This document shows positions 1 to 8,005 of a stretch of DNA of 37,150 nt, in pieces. Both the position numbers and the translations under genes were made by a program. The notes under the pieces were generated by a model. The model was not told the DNA's origin, did no database searches, and worked only from the letters and a program-made list of their open reading frames with translations. The stretch spans positions 1-37,150 of the forward strand of contig JACPGM010000064.1 in NCBI GenBank assembly GCA_016188985.1, given 5' to 3'. Source of the stretch: Lentisphaerota bacterium. GTDB taxonomy: Bacteria; Verrucomicrobiota; Kiritimatiellia; JAAZAB01. The stretch's first letter is position 1; each line of letters starts with the position of its first letter.

Positions 1-436
1 ACATGGCATTGTTGGTGAAGAAGCCGATACAAGTCATGCTGGCATTGGACAGGATGAACACGTTGGTGGCAGAAAGCGCGGTGTCCCAGTTGGAGAAGAT
101 CAGGGTGCATTTGTTGCTGAGCACGATGGAAGAAAGCGAGTAAGTTGCGTTGGTCAGGAGCACGCCGACATTGGCATTGGCGATGAGCACGTCATTGCCG
201 TTCGTTGGGGCAAAGCCGCTGCTCCAGTTCGTGCCGATCGTCCAGTCATTCGTGGAGGGCCCTGGCGTCAACCAGGTCACGGTCGTCGCTTTTGCGCCGG
301 TTACCGGCAGCAATATCGCCAAAGAGACAATGATTATGCGGACCAGGCCGGCGACCCGTCCCGGATTGATAACAAATCGCTTTTCAGGCGGGTTGGACCT
401 ATGCCCAGTGGAGCTTACCTGAAGGAGCAATTTCAT
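1..436 (-). CDS. Secreted protein, 5' part only (runs off left edge)
   Basis: Reading the minus strand from an ATG at 436 gives an uninterrupted frame of 145 codons to the window edge, so only the N-terminus is present. After about 30 polar residues comes a hydrophobic stretch (VRIIIVSLAILLPVTGAKA) that looks like a signal peptide with cleavage after AKA. The mature part (TTVTWLTPGPSTNDWTIGTN...) is rich in Asn, Thr, Ser, Gly and Trp, with a GTNWSSG...TNGNDVLIAN pattern resembling autotransporter-type or beta-helix surface proteins of PVC bacteria. The family is not certain and no function is assigned. No good ribosome-binding site precedes the ATG; an AT-rich TATTAT lies just upstream. It is separated from the next minus-strand gene by a palindromic repeat. 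Confidence 0.6.
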   Translation of the reverse strand, partial: MKLLLQVSSTGHRSNPPEKRFVINPGRVAGLVRIIIVSLAILLPVTGAKATTVTWLTPGPSTNDWTIGTNWSSGFAPTNGNDVLIANANVGVLLTNATYSLSSIVLSNKCTLIFSNWDTALSATNVFILSNASMTCIGFFTNNAM

Positions 437-494
437 TGTGGTTATAATATGCAATATGGGTAGAAATGCAAACAATAAATGTGCATGCTCAGGT

Positions 495-638
495 CGTCAA
501 GAAATGAAACTACGAAATACGCGTCATGCCTAAGGCAGATCCGCCTCAGGCAGAAAACGCGCGAAAATGCGAATGCAGATTACACTCAAGTTTCGCGTAA
601 TTTGCGCATTTCGTAATTCCCGCCAGTTTTTCTTGACG
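495..638. repeat. Palindromic intergenic repeat, family D copy 1
   Basis: Outer arms CGTCAAGAAA (495-504) and TTTCTTGACG (629-638) are perfect inverted repeats. Inner arms of the type GAAACTACGAAATACGCG and CGCATTTCGTAATT also pair imperfectly. A GGCAGATCCGCCTCAGGC hairpin lies between them. A related interior recurs at 13150-13275. The rest of 437-672 holds nothing else I can recognise. Confidence 0.7.
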
Positions 639-672
639 TTTTCCAACAGTTACTTGGGGCCGGGTCCAGCCA

Positions 673-1230
673 TCAGGGCTTCCACTTGATGTTGCAACCC
701 AGACTGGGCCGCTGAGCGACGGTTATGGGTTGGCCGGCCAGGACCGCATCAATCGCTGAGCGCAGATGCGCGCCGGTCACCGGCTGGTTGTTGCCCGGGC
801 GGCTGTCGTCCAGTTGGCCGCGGTAGACCAGATGGCGGGCGCGGTCAAACAGAAAGAAGTCCGGCGTGCAGGCGGCCTGAAAGGCTTTGGCCGTTGCCTG
901 GGTGGCGTCGTAGCAATAAGGGAAATTGAATTGCAGTTGCTGCGCCATGGCCTTGAGATTCGCCGGGGCGTCGTTGGGATAATTTTCGGCGTCATTGGCG
1001 CTGATGGCCACGATGCCGATGCTTTTCCCGGCATAATCGCGGCCCAGGCGGGCCAATTCCTCCTGCACGTGCTGGACATAGGGACAATGCCGGCAGATGA
1101 ACATCACCAGCAGCGCCTTTTTATCGCTGAAAGTCTGCAGGCTTATCGTGCGCCCGGAAACGACATCCGGCAGTTGAAAATTCGGCGCTGCTATTCCGAG
1201 TTCCGGCATGGTTGAAGGTGTCAAAGCCAT
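673..1230 (-). CDS. Thioredoxin-fold redoxin-family protein (AhpC/TSA-like)
   Basis: 185 residues with a thioredoxin-like fold. The segment APNFQLPDVVSGRTISLQ is the usual redoxin N-terminus. The active site is FICRHCPYV with C46 and C49 (CxxC), and TPDFFLFD supplies the cis-proline loop. The tail PSLGCNIKWKP carries a further conserved cysteine typical of a widespread family annotated 'thioredoxin family protein'. A thiol-disulfide or peroxide-related role is likely and the substrate is unknown. No signal peptide is seen, so it is probably cytoplasmic. The start is supported by AAAGGAG about 8 bases upstream of the ATG. It lies 27 bp downstream of the Ser/Thr kinase on the same strand, so the two are probably co-transcribed. 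Confidence 0.85.
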   Translation of the reverse strand: MALTPSTMPELGIAAPNFQLPDVVSGRTISLQTFSDKKALLVMFICRHCPYVQHVQEELARLGRDYAGKSIGIVAISANDAENYPNDAPANLKAMAQQLQFNFPYCYDATQATAKAFQAACTPDFFLFDRARHLVYRGQLDDSRPGNNQPVTGAHLRSAIDAVLAGQPITVAQRPSLGCNIKWKP

Positions 1231-1257
1231 GGCATGCTCCTTTCTGTGTGTGATTCG

Positions 1258-2514
1258 TCAGACTTCGATTACGGCGGTGAGGTTATCGGAAGCGAAGTGG
1301 GGATTGAGCCGGCCGGTTTCCTCGTCCACCAGCTTGAGCAGATAGGCTTCCAGTTCGCGCTCATATTCGGTTTCGCGCTGGCGGTCGCTGAGCCATTGGC
1401 GGGCGGAGAGCAGGCTCGGCGCGCCGGCTTCGGCTTCCGCGGCGCTGGCGAAACGGTTAACCGGGTCGGGCTCGAGAAAACGCTTAAGCACCTGGACGAA
1501 CTCGACGTTGCGCAGGATTTCCTCCGGCAGATACTGCTCGATCCGGCCGGCCAAGGTGGTCTTGAAATCCAACAGGTTATTTTCGTTCTGTTCGGCGAAC
1601 AAGGCCATCTGACGGGCGTTCAGCATGGCCAAGCCCACCAGGCCGGTGCTGAAGATGTCGGATGGGATCACCCCCGGCTCGCGGCGATGGTTTTCCGGCG
1701 CCATGTAGAGCGGGCTGCCCAGCAGGATATTGATCGGCTCGCCCAGCCGGGCGGCGCGGCCGAAGTCCACCAGTTTCACCGTGCCCTGGATGTTGATCAT
1801 GATGTTGGTCGGCTTGATGTCGCCGTGGATAAATCCGTTGGCATGCAAGGCCGCCAGGCCGCGCAAAACATTGCGCAGGATATATAGCACCAGCCCGGTG
1901 CGCAGACGGACGCGGCCATCCTCCAGGCGGAACAACAAATCGAGAAAACGTTTCCATTCCTTGCTCGTGCTGCGCTCGCGGGCGAATTCGAGATGCCGGC
2001 CATCCATCAGGAACTGCAGGTCAATCCCGTCAATGGCCGACATGTGGATGTAGCCGATGCCGTTGCATTCCTCGTAGAAGTTGCCCGAGACCAGGTTGAC
2101 GTTGTTGATGGGCTGCAGCAGCGAGACCTGCTGGGCAATCCGGCCCATATCGGTCCAGTATCTGGCCGCGCTGGAATAAATGCCCGGATCGAATATTTTG
2201 ATCGCATGCTCGGTCAGGCAGCCTCGCGCGCCATGGCGCGTGGCCAGGAATACCACGCCTTGCCGCCCGTGGCCCAGTTCCTTGGTGAAGCGATAAACCA
2301 CGGGGTAGGGAATGGAACGCGCGCGCAGCAGCGCGCGGTAATTTTCCAGCAGCGCGGTGAATTCGCCCTGGGGCGCCGCCGCGGGCGCGACGCTGCCGTC
2401 GGCGCTGGATTGTGCCTGGTCGGGAGTGTTGGGCGCGGCGCGCCCTGCAGTGGGCGCCGCTGCGGCCGGCGGCTCTAAGACGACCGTGGCTTCTTTGGAA
2501 CCAAGGTTATTCAT
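1258..2514 (-). CDS. Eukaryotic-type serine/threonine protein kinase
   Basis: 418 residues from the ATG at 2514. After an Ala/Pro-rich N-terminal ~65 residues the kinase domain shows a glycine loop (GHGRQG, 81-86), the catalytic lysine in HAIKIFD (K106), the catalytic loop HGDIKPTN (D232), DFG (D250) and MAPE (271-274). The usual HRD is HGD, so it is a non-RD kinase, but every residue needed for phosphotransfer is present. There is no transmembrane helix or PASTA domain, so it appears cytoplasmic. A longer frame extends upstream to 2628 but runs through a palindromic repeat, and a promoter-like sequence lies inside that extension, so I chose 2514. It heads a probable operon with the thioredoxin-like gene. 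Its signal and targets are unknown. Confidence 0.9.
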   Translation of the reverse strand: MNNLGSKEATVVLEPPAAAAPTAGRAAPNTPDQAQSSADGSVAPAAAPQGEFTALLENYRALLRARSIPYPVVYRFTKELGHGRQGVVFLATRHGARGCLTEHAIKIFDPGIYSSAARYWTDMGRIAQQVSLLQPINNVNLVSGNFYEECNGIGYIHMSAIDGIDLQFLMDGRHLEFARERSTSKEWKRFLDLLFRLEDGRVRLRTGLVLYILRNVLRGLAALHANGFIHGDIKPTNIMINIQGTVKLVDFGRAARLGEPINILLGSPLYMAPENHRREPGVIPSDIFSTGLVGLAMLNARQMALFAEQNENNLLDFKTTLAGRIEQYLPEEILRNVEFVQVLKRFLEPDPVNRFASAAEAEAGAPSLLSARQWLSDRQRETEYERELEAYLLKLVDEETGRLNPHFASDNLTAVIEV

Positions 2515-2521
2515 TGCGCGC

Positions 2522-2549
2522 ATTATACGCATTGCCGGCCGCATGGCAA
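2522..2549 (-). promoter_or_regulatory. Sigma70-like promoter for the kinase gene, nearly leaderless
   Basis: On the minus strand TTGCCA (2544-2549) and a perfect TATAAT (2522-2527) are separated by 16 bp. The -10 ends seven bases before the ATG at 2514, so transcription would begin at or next to the start codon, and no Shine-Dalgarno is seen. This is sequence matching only. Confidence 0.55.
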
Positions 2550-2552
2550 GTT

Positions 2553-2672
2553 CCCAGGGTTGCCTGCCTGCCGGCAGGCAGGCACCCTGGGCTATGATAT
2601 GACACCCCTTTGGGGTGCTGCACGCCAACGGCGTGCTACATCATAGCCCAGGGCAGAGCCCTGGGGTTTGGG
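2553..2672. repeat. Compound palindromic repeat, family E copy 1
   Basis: Arms CCCTGGGCTATGA (2585-2597) and TCATAGCCCAGGG (2641-2653) are perfect inverted repeats. Nested hairpins include a perfect 22-bp palindrome at 2562-2583 and smaller ones around CACCCCTTTGGGGTG and GCACGCCAACGGCGTGC. The related element is at 12272-12462. It separates the divergent kinase and secA genes. Confidence 0.8.
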
Positions 2673-2731
2673 AACCGGACGTCTAATCCCCCATCCCCAC
2701 GCCGGACCATTTTTGACAAAAGGCACTCAGG

Positions 2732-5700
2732 ATGTTAAGTTTGCCGCCGATGCAATGGCTGCTTAACAAGATTATCGGGAGCAAGCACCAGCGCGATCTG
2801 CGTAAGCTGCGGCCGCTGGTGGCGCGGATCAACGCCCTGGAGCGGGAATACCAGGCTTTGTCCGAAGCCGAGCTGCAAGCCAAAACCTCCGAGTTCAAGG
2901 ACCGTCTGGCGCACGGGGCGAGCTTAGACAGCCTGTTGGCGGAGGCCTTTGCCGCGGTCAAGAACGCCTGCCGGCGGTTGCTGGGCACAACCATTACGGT
3001 GTGCGAGCACGAGATGGCTTGGGACATGGTTCCTTTCGACGTGCAGCTCATGGGCGGCATCGTCCTGCACCAGGGCAAGATCGCCGAAATGGCAACCGGC
3101 GAAGGAAAGACCCTGGTGGCCACCATGCCGCTTTACCTCAACGCCCTGACCGGGAACAATGTCCACCTGGTGACGGTCAATGATTATCTGGCGCGCCGCG
3201 ATTCGCAATGGATGGGCTCGGTCTTTAAATACCTGGGGCTGTCCGTCGGCTGCATTCAGAACCAGATGAATCAGGCCGAGCGCCGCGCGCAATACGCCTG
3301 CGACATTACCTACGGCACGAACAGCGAGTTCGGTTTTGATTACCTGCGCGATAACGGCATGGCCTTCGCCAAGGCGGATGTCGTCCAGCGCGAGCACTAC
3401 TATGCCATCGTGGATGAAATTGATTCGATCCTGATTGACGAAGCCCGCACGCCGCTCATTATTTCCGGGCCGGCGCCGACCTCCTCCCACCAGTACGCGG
3501 CCGTGACGCCGCTGGTCGAGCGCCTGGTGCGCAAGCAGCGCGACCTCTGCAATACGCTGATTCAGGAGGCCCGGGACAGCTTGGATAAAGGCGACCTGGA
3601 GAAAGCCAAGGCACGGCTCTACCAGGTCCGGCACGGCATGCCCAAGCACAAACAACTGCTGCACCTGCTGGAGGAAACGTCCAACCGCAAGCTCCTGGAG
3701 CAGGCGGAAAACATGTTTCTGATTGACATGAACAAGGAACAGGCGCGCGCCCTGCGCGAGGAGTTGTTCTTTACCATTGACGAGCGCGGCCATGACGCCA
3801 CCTTGACCGAAAAAGGTTGCGCGGCCATGAACCCCGCCGATCCCGACGCTTATGTCCTGCCCGACCTGACCGCGCAAATGGCCGTCATTGACGGTCAGGA
3901 AGCGCTTTCCTCCCAGGAACGGCTGGCGCGGACGCAGGAGGTCCAGAACGCCTTTGCCGAGAAGAGCGAGCGCATTCACAACGTGGATCAGTTGATCCGC
4001 GCTTACTGTCTTTATGAAAAAGACGTGGAATACGTGGTCCAGAACAATCAGGTGTTGATTGTGGATGAGTTCACCGGCCGGATCCTGCCCGGCCGCCGCT
4101 GGAGCGACGGCCTGCACCAGGCCGTTGAGGCCAAGGAAGGCGTGGCCATCGAGCGCGAGACCCAGACCCTGGCGACAATCACCATCCAGAACTATTTCCG
4201 TCTTTACAAAAAACTCGCCGGCATGACCGGCACGGCCGAAACCGAGGCCAACGAGTTCCGCGACATTTACCACCTGGACGTAATTGTGATTCCCACCAAC
4301 CGGCCGGTGCGGCGGGTGGATGCTAACGACCTGATCTATCGCACACGCCGCGAGAAATTCAACGCCATTCTGGCTGAAATCGCCGACTGCCATAAGCGCG
4401 GCCAGCCGGTGCTGGTGGGCACGATTGCCGTGGAAACCTCGGAATTACTGAGCCGCATGCTCAAGCGCGAGGGCATCCCGCACAATGTGCTCAACGCCAA
4501 GAACCACGAGCGCGAGGCTGAGATTGTCATGCGCGCCGGTCACTCCGGCGCCGTAACCATTGCCACCAACATGGCCGGCCGGGGCACGGACATCAAGCTG
4601 GGCGCCGGCGTCGTGGATTTGCCCAAAGAGCTGATCGAAAGCCAGATTACCCTCCAGGAACGGGTGGACGGGGAGTCGCTGCGCGCGCGCTTGCTGAAAA
4701 AACCATGCGGGTTGCACGTGATTGGCTCGGAACGGCATGAAGCGCGCCGCATTGACCGCCAGTTGCGCGGGCGCTGCGCGCGCCAGGGCGATCCGGGTTC
4801 CTCGCGTTTCTACGTTTCGTTGGAGGACGATCTGATGCGCCTTTTCGGTTCCGACCGCATTTCCGGTATCATGGGCCGCCTGGGAATCGAAGAAGGCCAG
4901 CAGTTGGAGCACCCCTGGCTGAACCGCTCGATCGAGACCGCCCAACGCAGGGTCGAGCAGCATAACTATTCCATTCGCCGCCGGACGCTGGAATACGACG
5001 ACGTCATGAACAAGCAGCGCGAAATCATTTATGGTTTTCGCGGGCAGATTGTAAAAGACGAACAGGTCCGTGAACAGCTCTACGATCTCGTGGCCGAGGC
5101 CATTGAAGCGCATGCTGAGGAAGCGTTCGGCGACGGCAAGGCGGAGCTTAAAGATAATTTTGTCATGTGGGTCAATGCCACCTTTCCGGTCGGCTTTAAG
5201 CGGGAGGAATTGGTGGGCGCCGATCTGGACGCCGCCGCCGCCGCGGCCAAGGTGTTTGAGCGCGTCAAGCGCGCCTACGAGCTGAAGGTTCAAGTTGAGG
5301 ACCCGGCCGCATTGCCCGGCCTGGAGCGCTTCATTGTTTTGCACGCGATTGACACGCACTGGCAGGATTACCTGCGCGCCATGGATTATCTGCGGCAAAG
5401 CGTGGGCCTGCGGGCTTACGGCCAGCAGGATCCGCTGGTGGAATATAAGCGCGAAGCCTATACCATGTTTTCCTCGCTCATGGATACGATTAAGAGCGAG
5501 GTGGTCACCCGAATTTTCCGCTCGACGACGTCCCTGAAGGGTTACGAGCGCCTGATGACCACCATGCCGGTTCGCCTGGTTCACGATGAGGTGGCCTCTC
5601 TCGGCGGCGCCCGCCAGGTCGCCGGCCGGGAACCGGCGACCTCCGGCGAATCGGTCACGGTCCGCCGCGAGGGCGCCAAGGTCGGCCGCAACGATCCCTG

Positions 5701-5746
5701 TCCCTGCGGCAGCGGCAAGAAATTCAAGAAATGCTGTGGCCGATAA
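2732..5746 (+). CDS. secA: Preprotein translocase ATPase SecA
   Basis: 1004 residues. SecA is the ATPase motor that drives unfolded preproteins through SecYEG. Visible features are the N-terminal NKIIGSKHQRDLRKLRPLV segment, Walker A ATGEGKT (121-127), the DEAD-type VDEIDSILIDEA (228-231 core), the second helicase domain with TNMAGRGTDIKLG, and the arginine-rich IDRQLRGRCARQGDPGSS motif. The C-terminus is a zinc-binding SEC-C motif with C990, C992, C1001 and C1002. About 90 extra residues (roughly 265-350, Lys/Leu-rich) lie between the first ATPase motifs; such an insertion is known in SecA from Bacteroidetes and PVC-type lineages and accounts for the length. Met7 (2750) is an alternative start that better matches family N-termini. 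The 3' end overlaps the first possible lnt start by 16 bases. Confidence 0.97.
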   Translation: MLSLPPMQWLLNKIIGSKHQRDLRKLRPLVARINALEREYQALSEAELQAKTSEFKDRLAHGASLDSLLAEAFAAVKNACRRLLGTTITVCEHEMAWDMVPFDVQLMGGIVLHQGKIAEMATGEGKTLVATMPLYLNALTGNNVHLVTVNDYLARRDSQWMGSVFKYLGLSVGCIQNQMNQAERRAQYACDITYGTNSEFGFDYLRDNGMAFAKADVVQREHYYAIVDEIDSILIDEARTPLIISGPAPTSSHQYAAVTPLVERLVRKQRDLCNTLIQEARDSLDKGDLEKAKARLYQVRHGMPKHKQLLHLLEETSNRKLLEQAENMFLIDMNKEQARALREELFFTIDERGHDATLTEKGCAAMNPADPDAYVLPDLTAQMAVIDGQEALSSQERLARTQEVQNAFAEKSERIHNVDQLIRAYCLYEKDVEYVVQNNQVLIVDEFTGRILPGRRWSDGLHQAVEAKEGVAIERETQTLATITIQNYFRLYKKLAGMTGTAETEANEFRDIYHLDVIVIPTNRPVRRVDANDLIYRTRREKFNAILAEIADCHKRGQPVLVGTIAVETSELLSRMLKREGIPHNVLNAKNHEREAEIVMRAGHSGAVTIATNMAGRGTDIKLGAGVVDLPKELIESQITLQERVDGESLRARLLKKPCGLHVIGSERHEARRIDRQLRGRCARQGDPGSSRFYVSLEDDLMRLFGSDRISGIMGRLGIEEGQQLEHPWLNRSIETAQRRVEQHNYSIRRRTLEYDDVMNKQREIIYGFRGQIVKDEQVREQLYDLVAEAIEAHAEEAFGDGKAELKDNFVMWVNATFPVGFKREELVGADLDAAAAAAKVFERVKRAYELKVQVEDPAALPGLERFIVLHAIDTHWQDYLRAMDYLRQSVGLRAYGQQDPLVEYKREAYTMFSSLMDTIKSEVVTRIFRSTTSLKGYERLMTTMPVRLVHDEVASLGGARQVAGREPATSGESVTVRREGAKVGRNDPCPCGSGKKFKKCCGR

Positions 5747-7515
5747 ATAGACAATTTCGAATTTCGAATTTCGAAGTTCGAAGTGTTCCATCACTCCATT
5801 GGTTGGGAGCAATCCTTACGGGATTTCTCCTCTTTGCGGCCTTTCCGCCGCTGGAGTTTCCGGCTTTAGCCTGGATTGCCCTGGCGCCGCTCGTAGTGCT
5901 CGGCGCTTCGGCCAGTCCGCGCGCGGCGTTGCGCTGCGGCCTGCTGGCCGGGCTGGTGTTCTGGCTAACGTCCTTGGCCTGGCTGACGCGGGTAACCTGG
6001 ACTGGTTGGTTCCTGCTCTCTTTGTATTGCGCTTGCTTTATGGCCGGTTTTGCATGGTCGGTTGCCTGGTGGTTTGAGCGGCGCGGACTGTCTTCCCGTT
6101 GGGGTAATCCCGGAATGGTGCTTGCCATTCCAGCCCTCTGGGTTGGCTTCGAATACTTGCGCGGCACGCTCTTTTCCGGGTTCCCCTGGAATCCAATTGC
6201 GGTCAGCCAGTATGCCAATTTGCCGCTGATTCAGGTGGCGCAGTTCGGCGGGGTTTATCTCGTTTCCTATCTGGTGGCCCTGGTCAATGCGGCTTTGGCC
6301 CTGAGCCTTGTCCACTTCGCGCGCTATCCGACGGAGGCTGTCAAACGATTGCCCGGAGAATTGGTGATGTCTCAGTTTCTTGGGGTTCGTGAGGGTAGGG
6401 ACGGCTCGCCGAGCCGTCCGCGGCGCGTTCGGGCCTACTCCGCCGTAGTAAGCCTACTGGCTACGAAGGCTGGACGAACGCGCCCTACCTCTTTCCTCCA
6501 GATGGCTGGGGCCTTACGAGAGTTACTGATTGTCTTGCCGGTGATTGCCTCCGCGCTGTGGTTTGGCGAGTTGAAGCTGCGGATTCCCGCCGGCGCAACC
6601 GATACTTTCAAAATTACCGCCGTTCAGGTTAATGTCTCCCAGGTCGCCAAATGGTCGGAAGAATGGACCGCCGAGATCAATGATCGGTTGCGGCGAACCA
6701 GCCGCCTGGCGATCCAGCGCGATGCGCCCGATCTGGTTGTCTGGCCGGAGACCACTGTGCCGGACTTTGTCCGTACCAGCCGCGCCAGCCAGGCAACTAT
6801 CGCCGACGTGCTTGCGCTCGGAGTTCCCGTGCTCATGGGTTCGATGGACTTTGACGATTCCACGGCCCGCATCCGTTACTTTAACAGCGCATTTCTTTAC
6901 CGGCCGGGCGGAGCCGTGCCGCAAACCTATGCCAAGCGCCACCTGGTTCTGTTTGGCGAATATCTGCCCTTCGAGCGGTGGCTTCCGTTCCTGCGCGTAT
7001 TGACCCCGGTGGAAGAGAGTTTTACGGCCGGCAAGGAAGCGACCGTGTTCCGGTTGGGCTCCCGGGCCTTCGCGGTCTTGATCTGTTTTGAAGACACCGT
7101 AGCGCGCTTGGCGCGGGACGGTGTGCGCGCCGGCGCGCGGCTGCTCATTAATCAGACCAATGACGCCTGGTTTGATCCTTCCTGGGCCTCGCGCCAGCAC
7201 ATGGCGCATTGCGTTTTCCGCTGCGTGGAAAACATGGTTCCGGCCGTGCGCTCGACCAATACCGGCATCACCTGCTTTATTGACCGCAATGGGCGAATTG
7301 TCAGCCGCCTGGACCGCGCCAAGGGCGTTATGTCGAGTTCTGCTTACCTGACGTTCAGCGTGGCTTTGCCGCCGGCTCAGAGGTTGCCGACATTTTACAC
7401 CCGGCATGGCGATCTACTGGGCTTAAGTTGCGCCGCTTTTACTTTGTGTTTGATCGCCGCCGGGCTTTGGCTTGTCCCGCGTTGCGCGGGGCCGCGGCGG
7501 TTTTCGCGGTCATAG
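5731..7515 (+). CDS. lnt: Apolipoprotein N-acyltransferase with an in-frame repeat insertion
   Basis: 594 residues, longer than usual. Lnt N-acylates the lipid-modified cysteine of outer-membrane lipoproteins at the inner membrane. Several hydrophobic helices fill residues 25-210, then a helix (LIVLPVIASALWFG), then a nitrilase-type domain. The catalytic triad is visible: E340 (VVWPETTVP), K402 (YAKRHLVLFGEYLPF) and C452 (LICFEDT). Residues about 222-254 are encoded by a 100-bp palindromic repeat identical to an intergenic copy at 19580-19679. The insertion keeps the frame and falls in a membrane-helix loop, so the product may still work. The start is uncertain: ATG 5731 overlaps secA and has a weak binding site, and the first codons run through a TTCGAA-rich stretch. 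TTG 5803 is an alternative. Confidence 0.93.
   Translation: MLWPINRQFRISNFEVRSVPSLHWLGAILTGFLLFAAFPPLEFPALAWIALAPLVVLGASASPRAALRCGLLAGLVFWLTSLAWLTRVTWTGWFLLSLYCACFMAGFAWSVAWWFERRGLSSRWGNPGMVLAIPALWVGFEYLRGTLFSGFPWNPIAVSQYANLPLIQVAQFGGVYLVSYLVALVNAALALSLVHFARYPTEAVKRLPGELVMSQFLGVREGRDGSPSRPRRVRAYSAVVSLLATKAGRTRPTSFLQMAGALRELLIVLPVIASALWFGELKLRIPAGATDTFKITAVQVNVSQVAKWSEEWTAEINDRLRRTSRLAIQRDAPDLVVWPETTVPDFVRTSRASQATIADVLALGVPVLMGSMDFDDSTARIRYFNSAFLYRPGGAVPQTYAKRHLVLFGEYLPFERWLPFLRVLTPVEESFTAGKEATVFRLGSRAFAVLICFEDTVARLARDGVRAGARLLINQTNDAWFDPSWASRQHMAHCVFRCVENMVPAVRSTNTGITCFIDRNGRIVSRLDRAKGVMSSSAYLTFSVALPPAQRLPTFYTRHGDLLGLSCAAFTLCLIAAGLWLVPRCAGPRRFSRS
6394..6493. repeat. Family I palindromic repeat inside lnt (copy 1)
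   Basis: 100 bases identical to 19580-19679. Structure: ends GTAGGG and CCCTAC, a small hairpin ACGGCTCG-C-CGAGCCGT, and a 10-bp stem GGCGCGTTCG (6422-6431) with CGAACGCGCC (6475-6484). It is read through in frame by lnt. A diverged copy is at 17166-17229. Confidence 0.95.
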
Positions 7516-7659
7516 ACGCAATGGAACTACTCACCACGGATTACACGGATTACACCGATATGGGGAACTTGATTAATATCCGTGCCATCAGTGTAATCCG
7601 TGGTGGAAGACTCTGTTCGGGTTGAATGAGTGCAGGCACCGGAGTAGTCACGACGCAAT
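7515..7659. mobile_element. MITE-like element with 8-bp target duplication (family B copy 1)
   Basis: The element 7523-7651 is bounded by GGAACTACTC and GAGTAGTCAC (inverted termini) and flanked on both sides by the 8-bp direct repeat GACGCAAT (7515-7522 and 7652-7659). The interior is a long imperfect inverted repeat starting ACCACGGATTACACGG and ending GTGTAATCCGTGGT. It sits directly after the lnt stop codon. It encodes no protein I can support. Confidence 0.8.
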
Positions 7660-7729
7660 AAGGATTATGACTTGCCAGGCGCGGCGCTCAGACTTACCAT
7701 GCCGGGCAATTGCAGGCGCACAGGATAAA

Positions 7730-8005
7730 ATGCCTCAGCGCGTTCATCTGATAATTTCCGGGCGGGTGCAAGGCGTAGGATTCCGTTTTTTCTGCGTGGA
7801 CCTGGCGCGCCAGCACGGCATCCGCGGCTGGGTGCGCAATACGGAGGATGGCGCCGTGGAAGTTATGGCTGAGGGCGAGGAAGCCGACTTGAAGTTGTTT
7901 GTGCAAGGCTGCCGGCGTGGTCCGCGCGGCGCCCTGGTGCGGGATTGCCAGGAAACCAATGAACCGCCCGCGGAAATGTTTGATTCATTCGAGGTGACGT
8001 TTTGA
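7730..8005 (+). CDS. acyP: Acylphosphatase
   Basis: 91 residues, the normal family length. Acylphosphatases hydrolyse the carboxyl-phosphate bond of acylphosphates. The signature IISGRVQGVGFRFF holds the catalytic arginine (R in GFR) and the phosphate-binding loop, and GWVRNTEDGAVEV holds the catalytic asparagine. The frame is open upstream to 7622, but that extension crosses the repeat element. The ATG at 7730 begins exactly where family homology begins (MPQRVHLIISGRV), with AGGAT just upstream. The stop overlaps the TTG start of the RNase R gene (TTGA), which implies translational coupling. Confidence 0.93.
   Translation: MPQRVHLIISGRVQGVGFRFFCVDLARQHGIRGWVRNTEDGAVEVMAEGEEADLKLFVQGCRRGPRGALVRDCQETNEPPAEMFDSFEVTF

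Noticed and set aside
150..422. 90-codon plus-strand frame near the left edge
   Set aside because: It overlaps a minus-strand frame that has a signal peptide and runs through the window edge; the plus frame has no features of its own.
2562..2583. Perfect 22-bp palindrome as an intrinsic terminator
   Set aside because: No following T tract, and it is one hairpin of a larger repeated element found elsewhere.
3525..3790. Large insertion in SecA as a novelty
   Set aside because: Insertions at this position are known in SecA of Bacteroidetes- and PVC-type bacteria.
2924..5812. Long antisense open frames (489 and 455 codons) opposite secA and its 3' end
   Set aside because: They mirror the codon bias of secA on the other strand, show no family motifs, and secA is fully conserved in sense.
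7622..7729. Upstream extension of the acylphosphatase frame
   Set aside because: It begins within the MITE-like element and has no family similarity; ATG 7730 gives the standard length.
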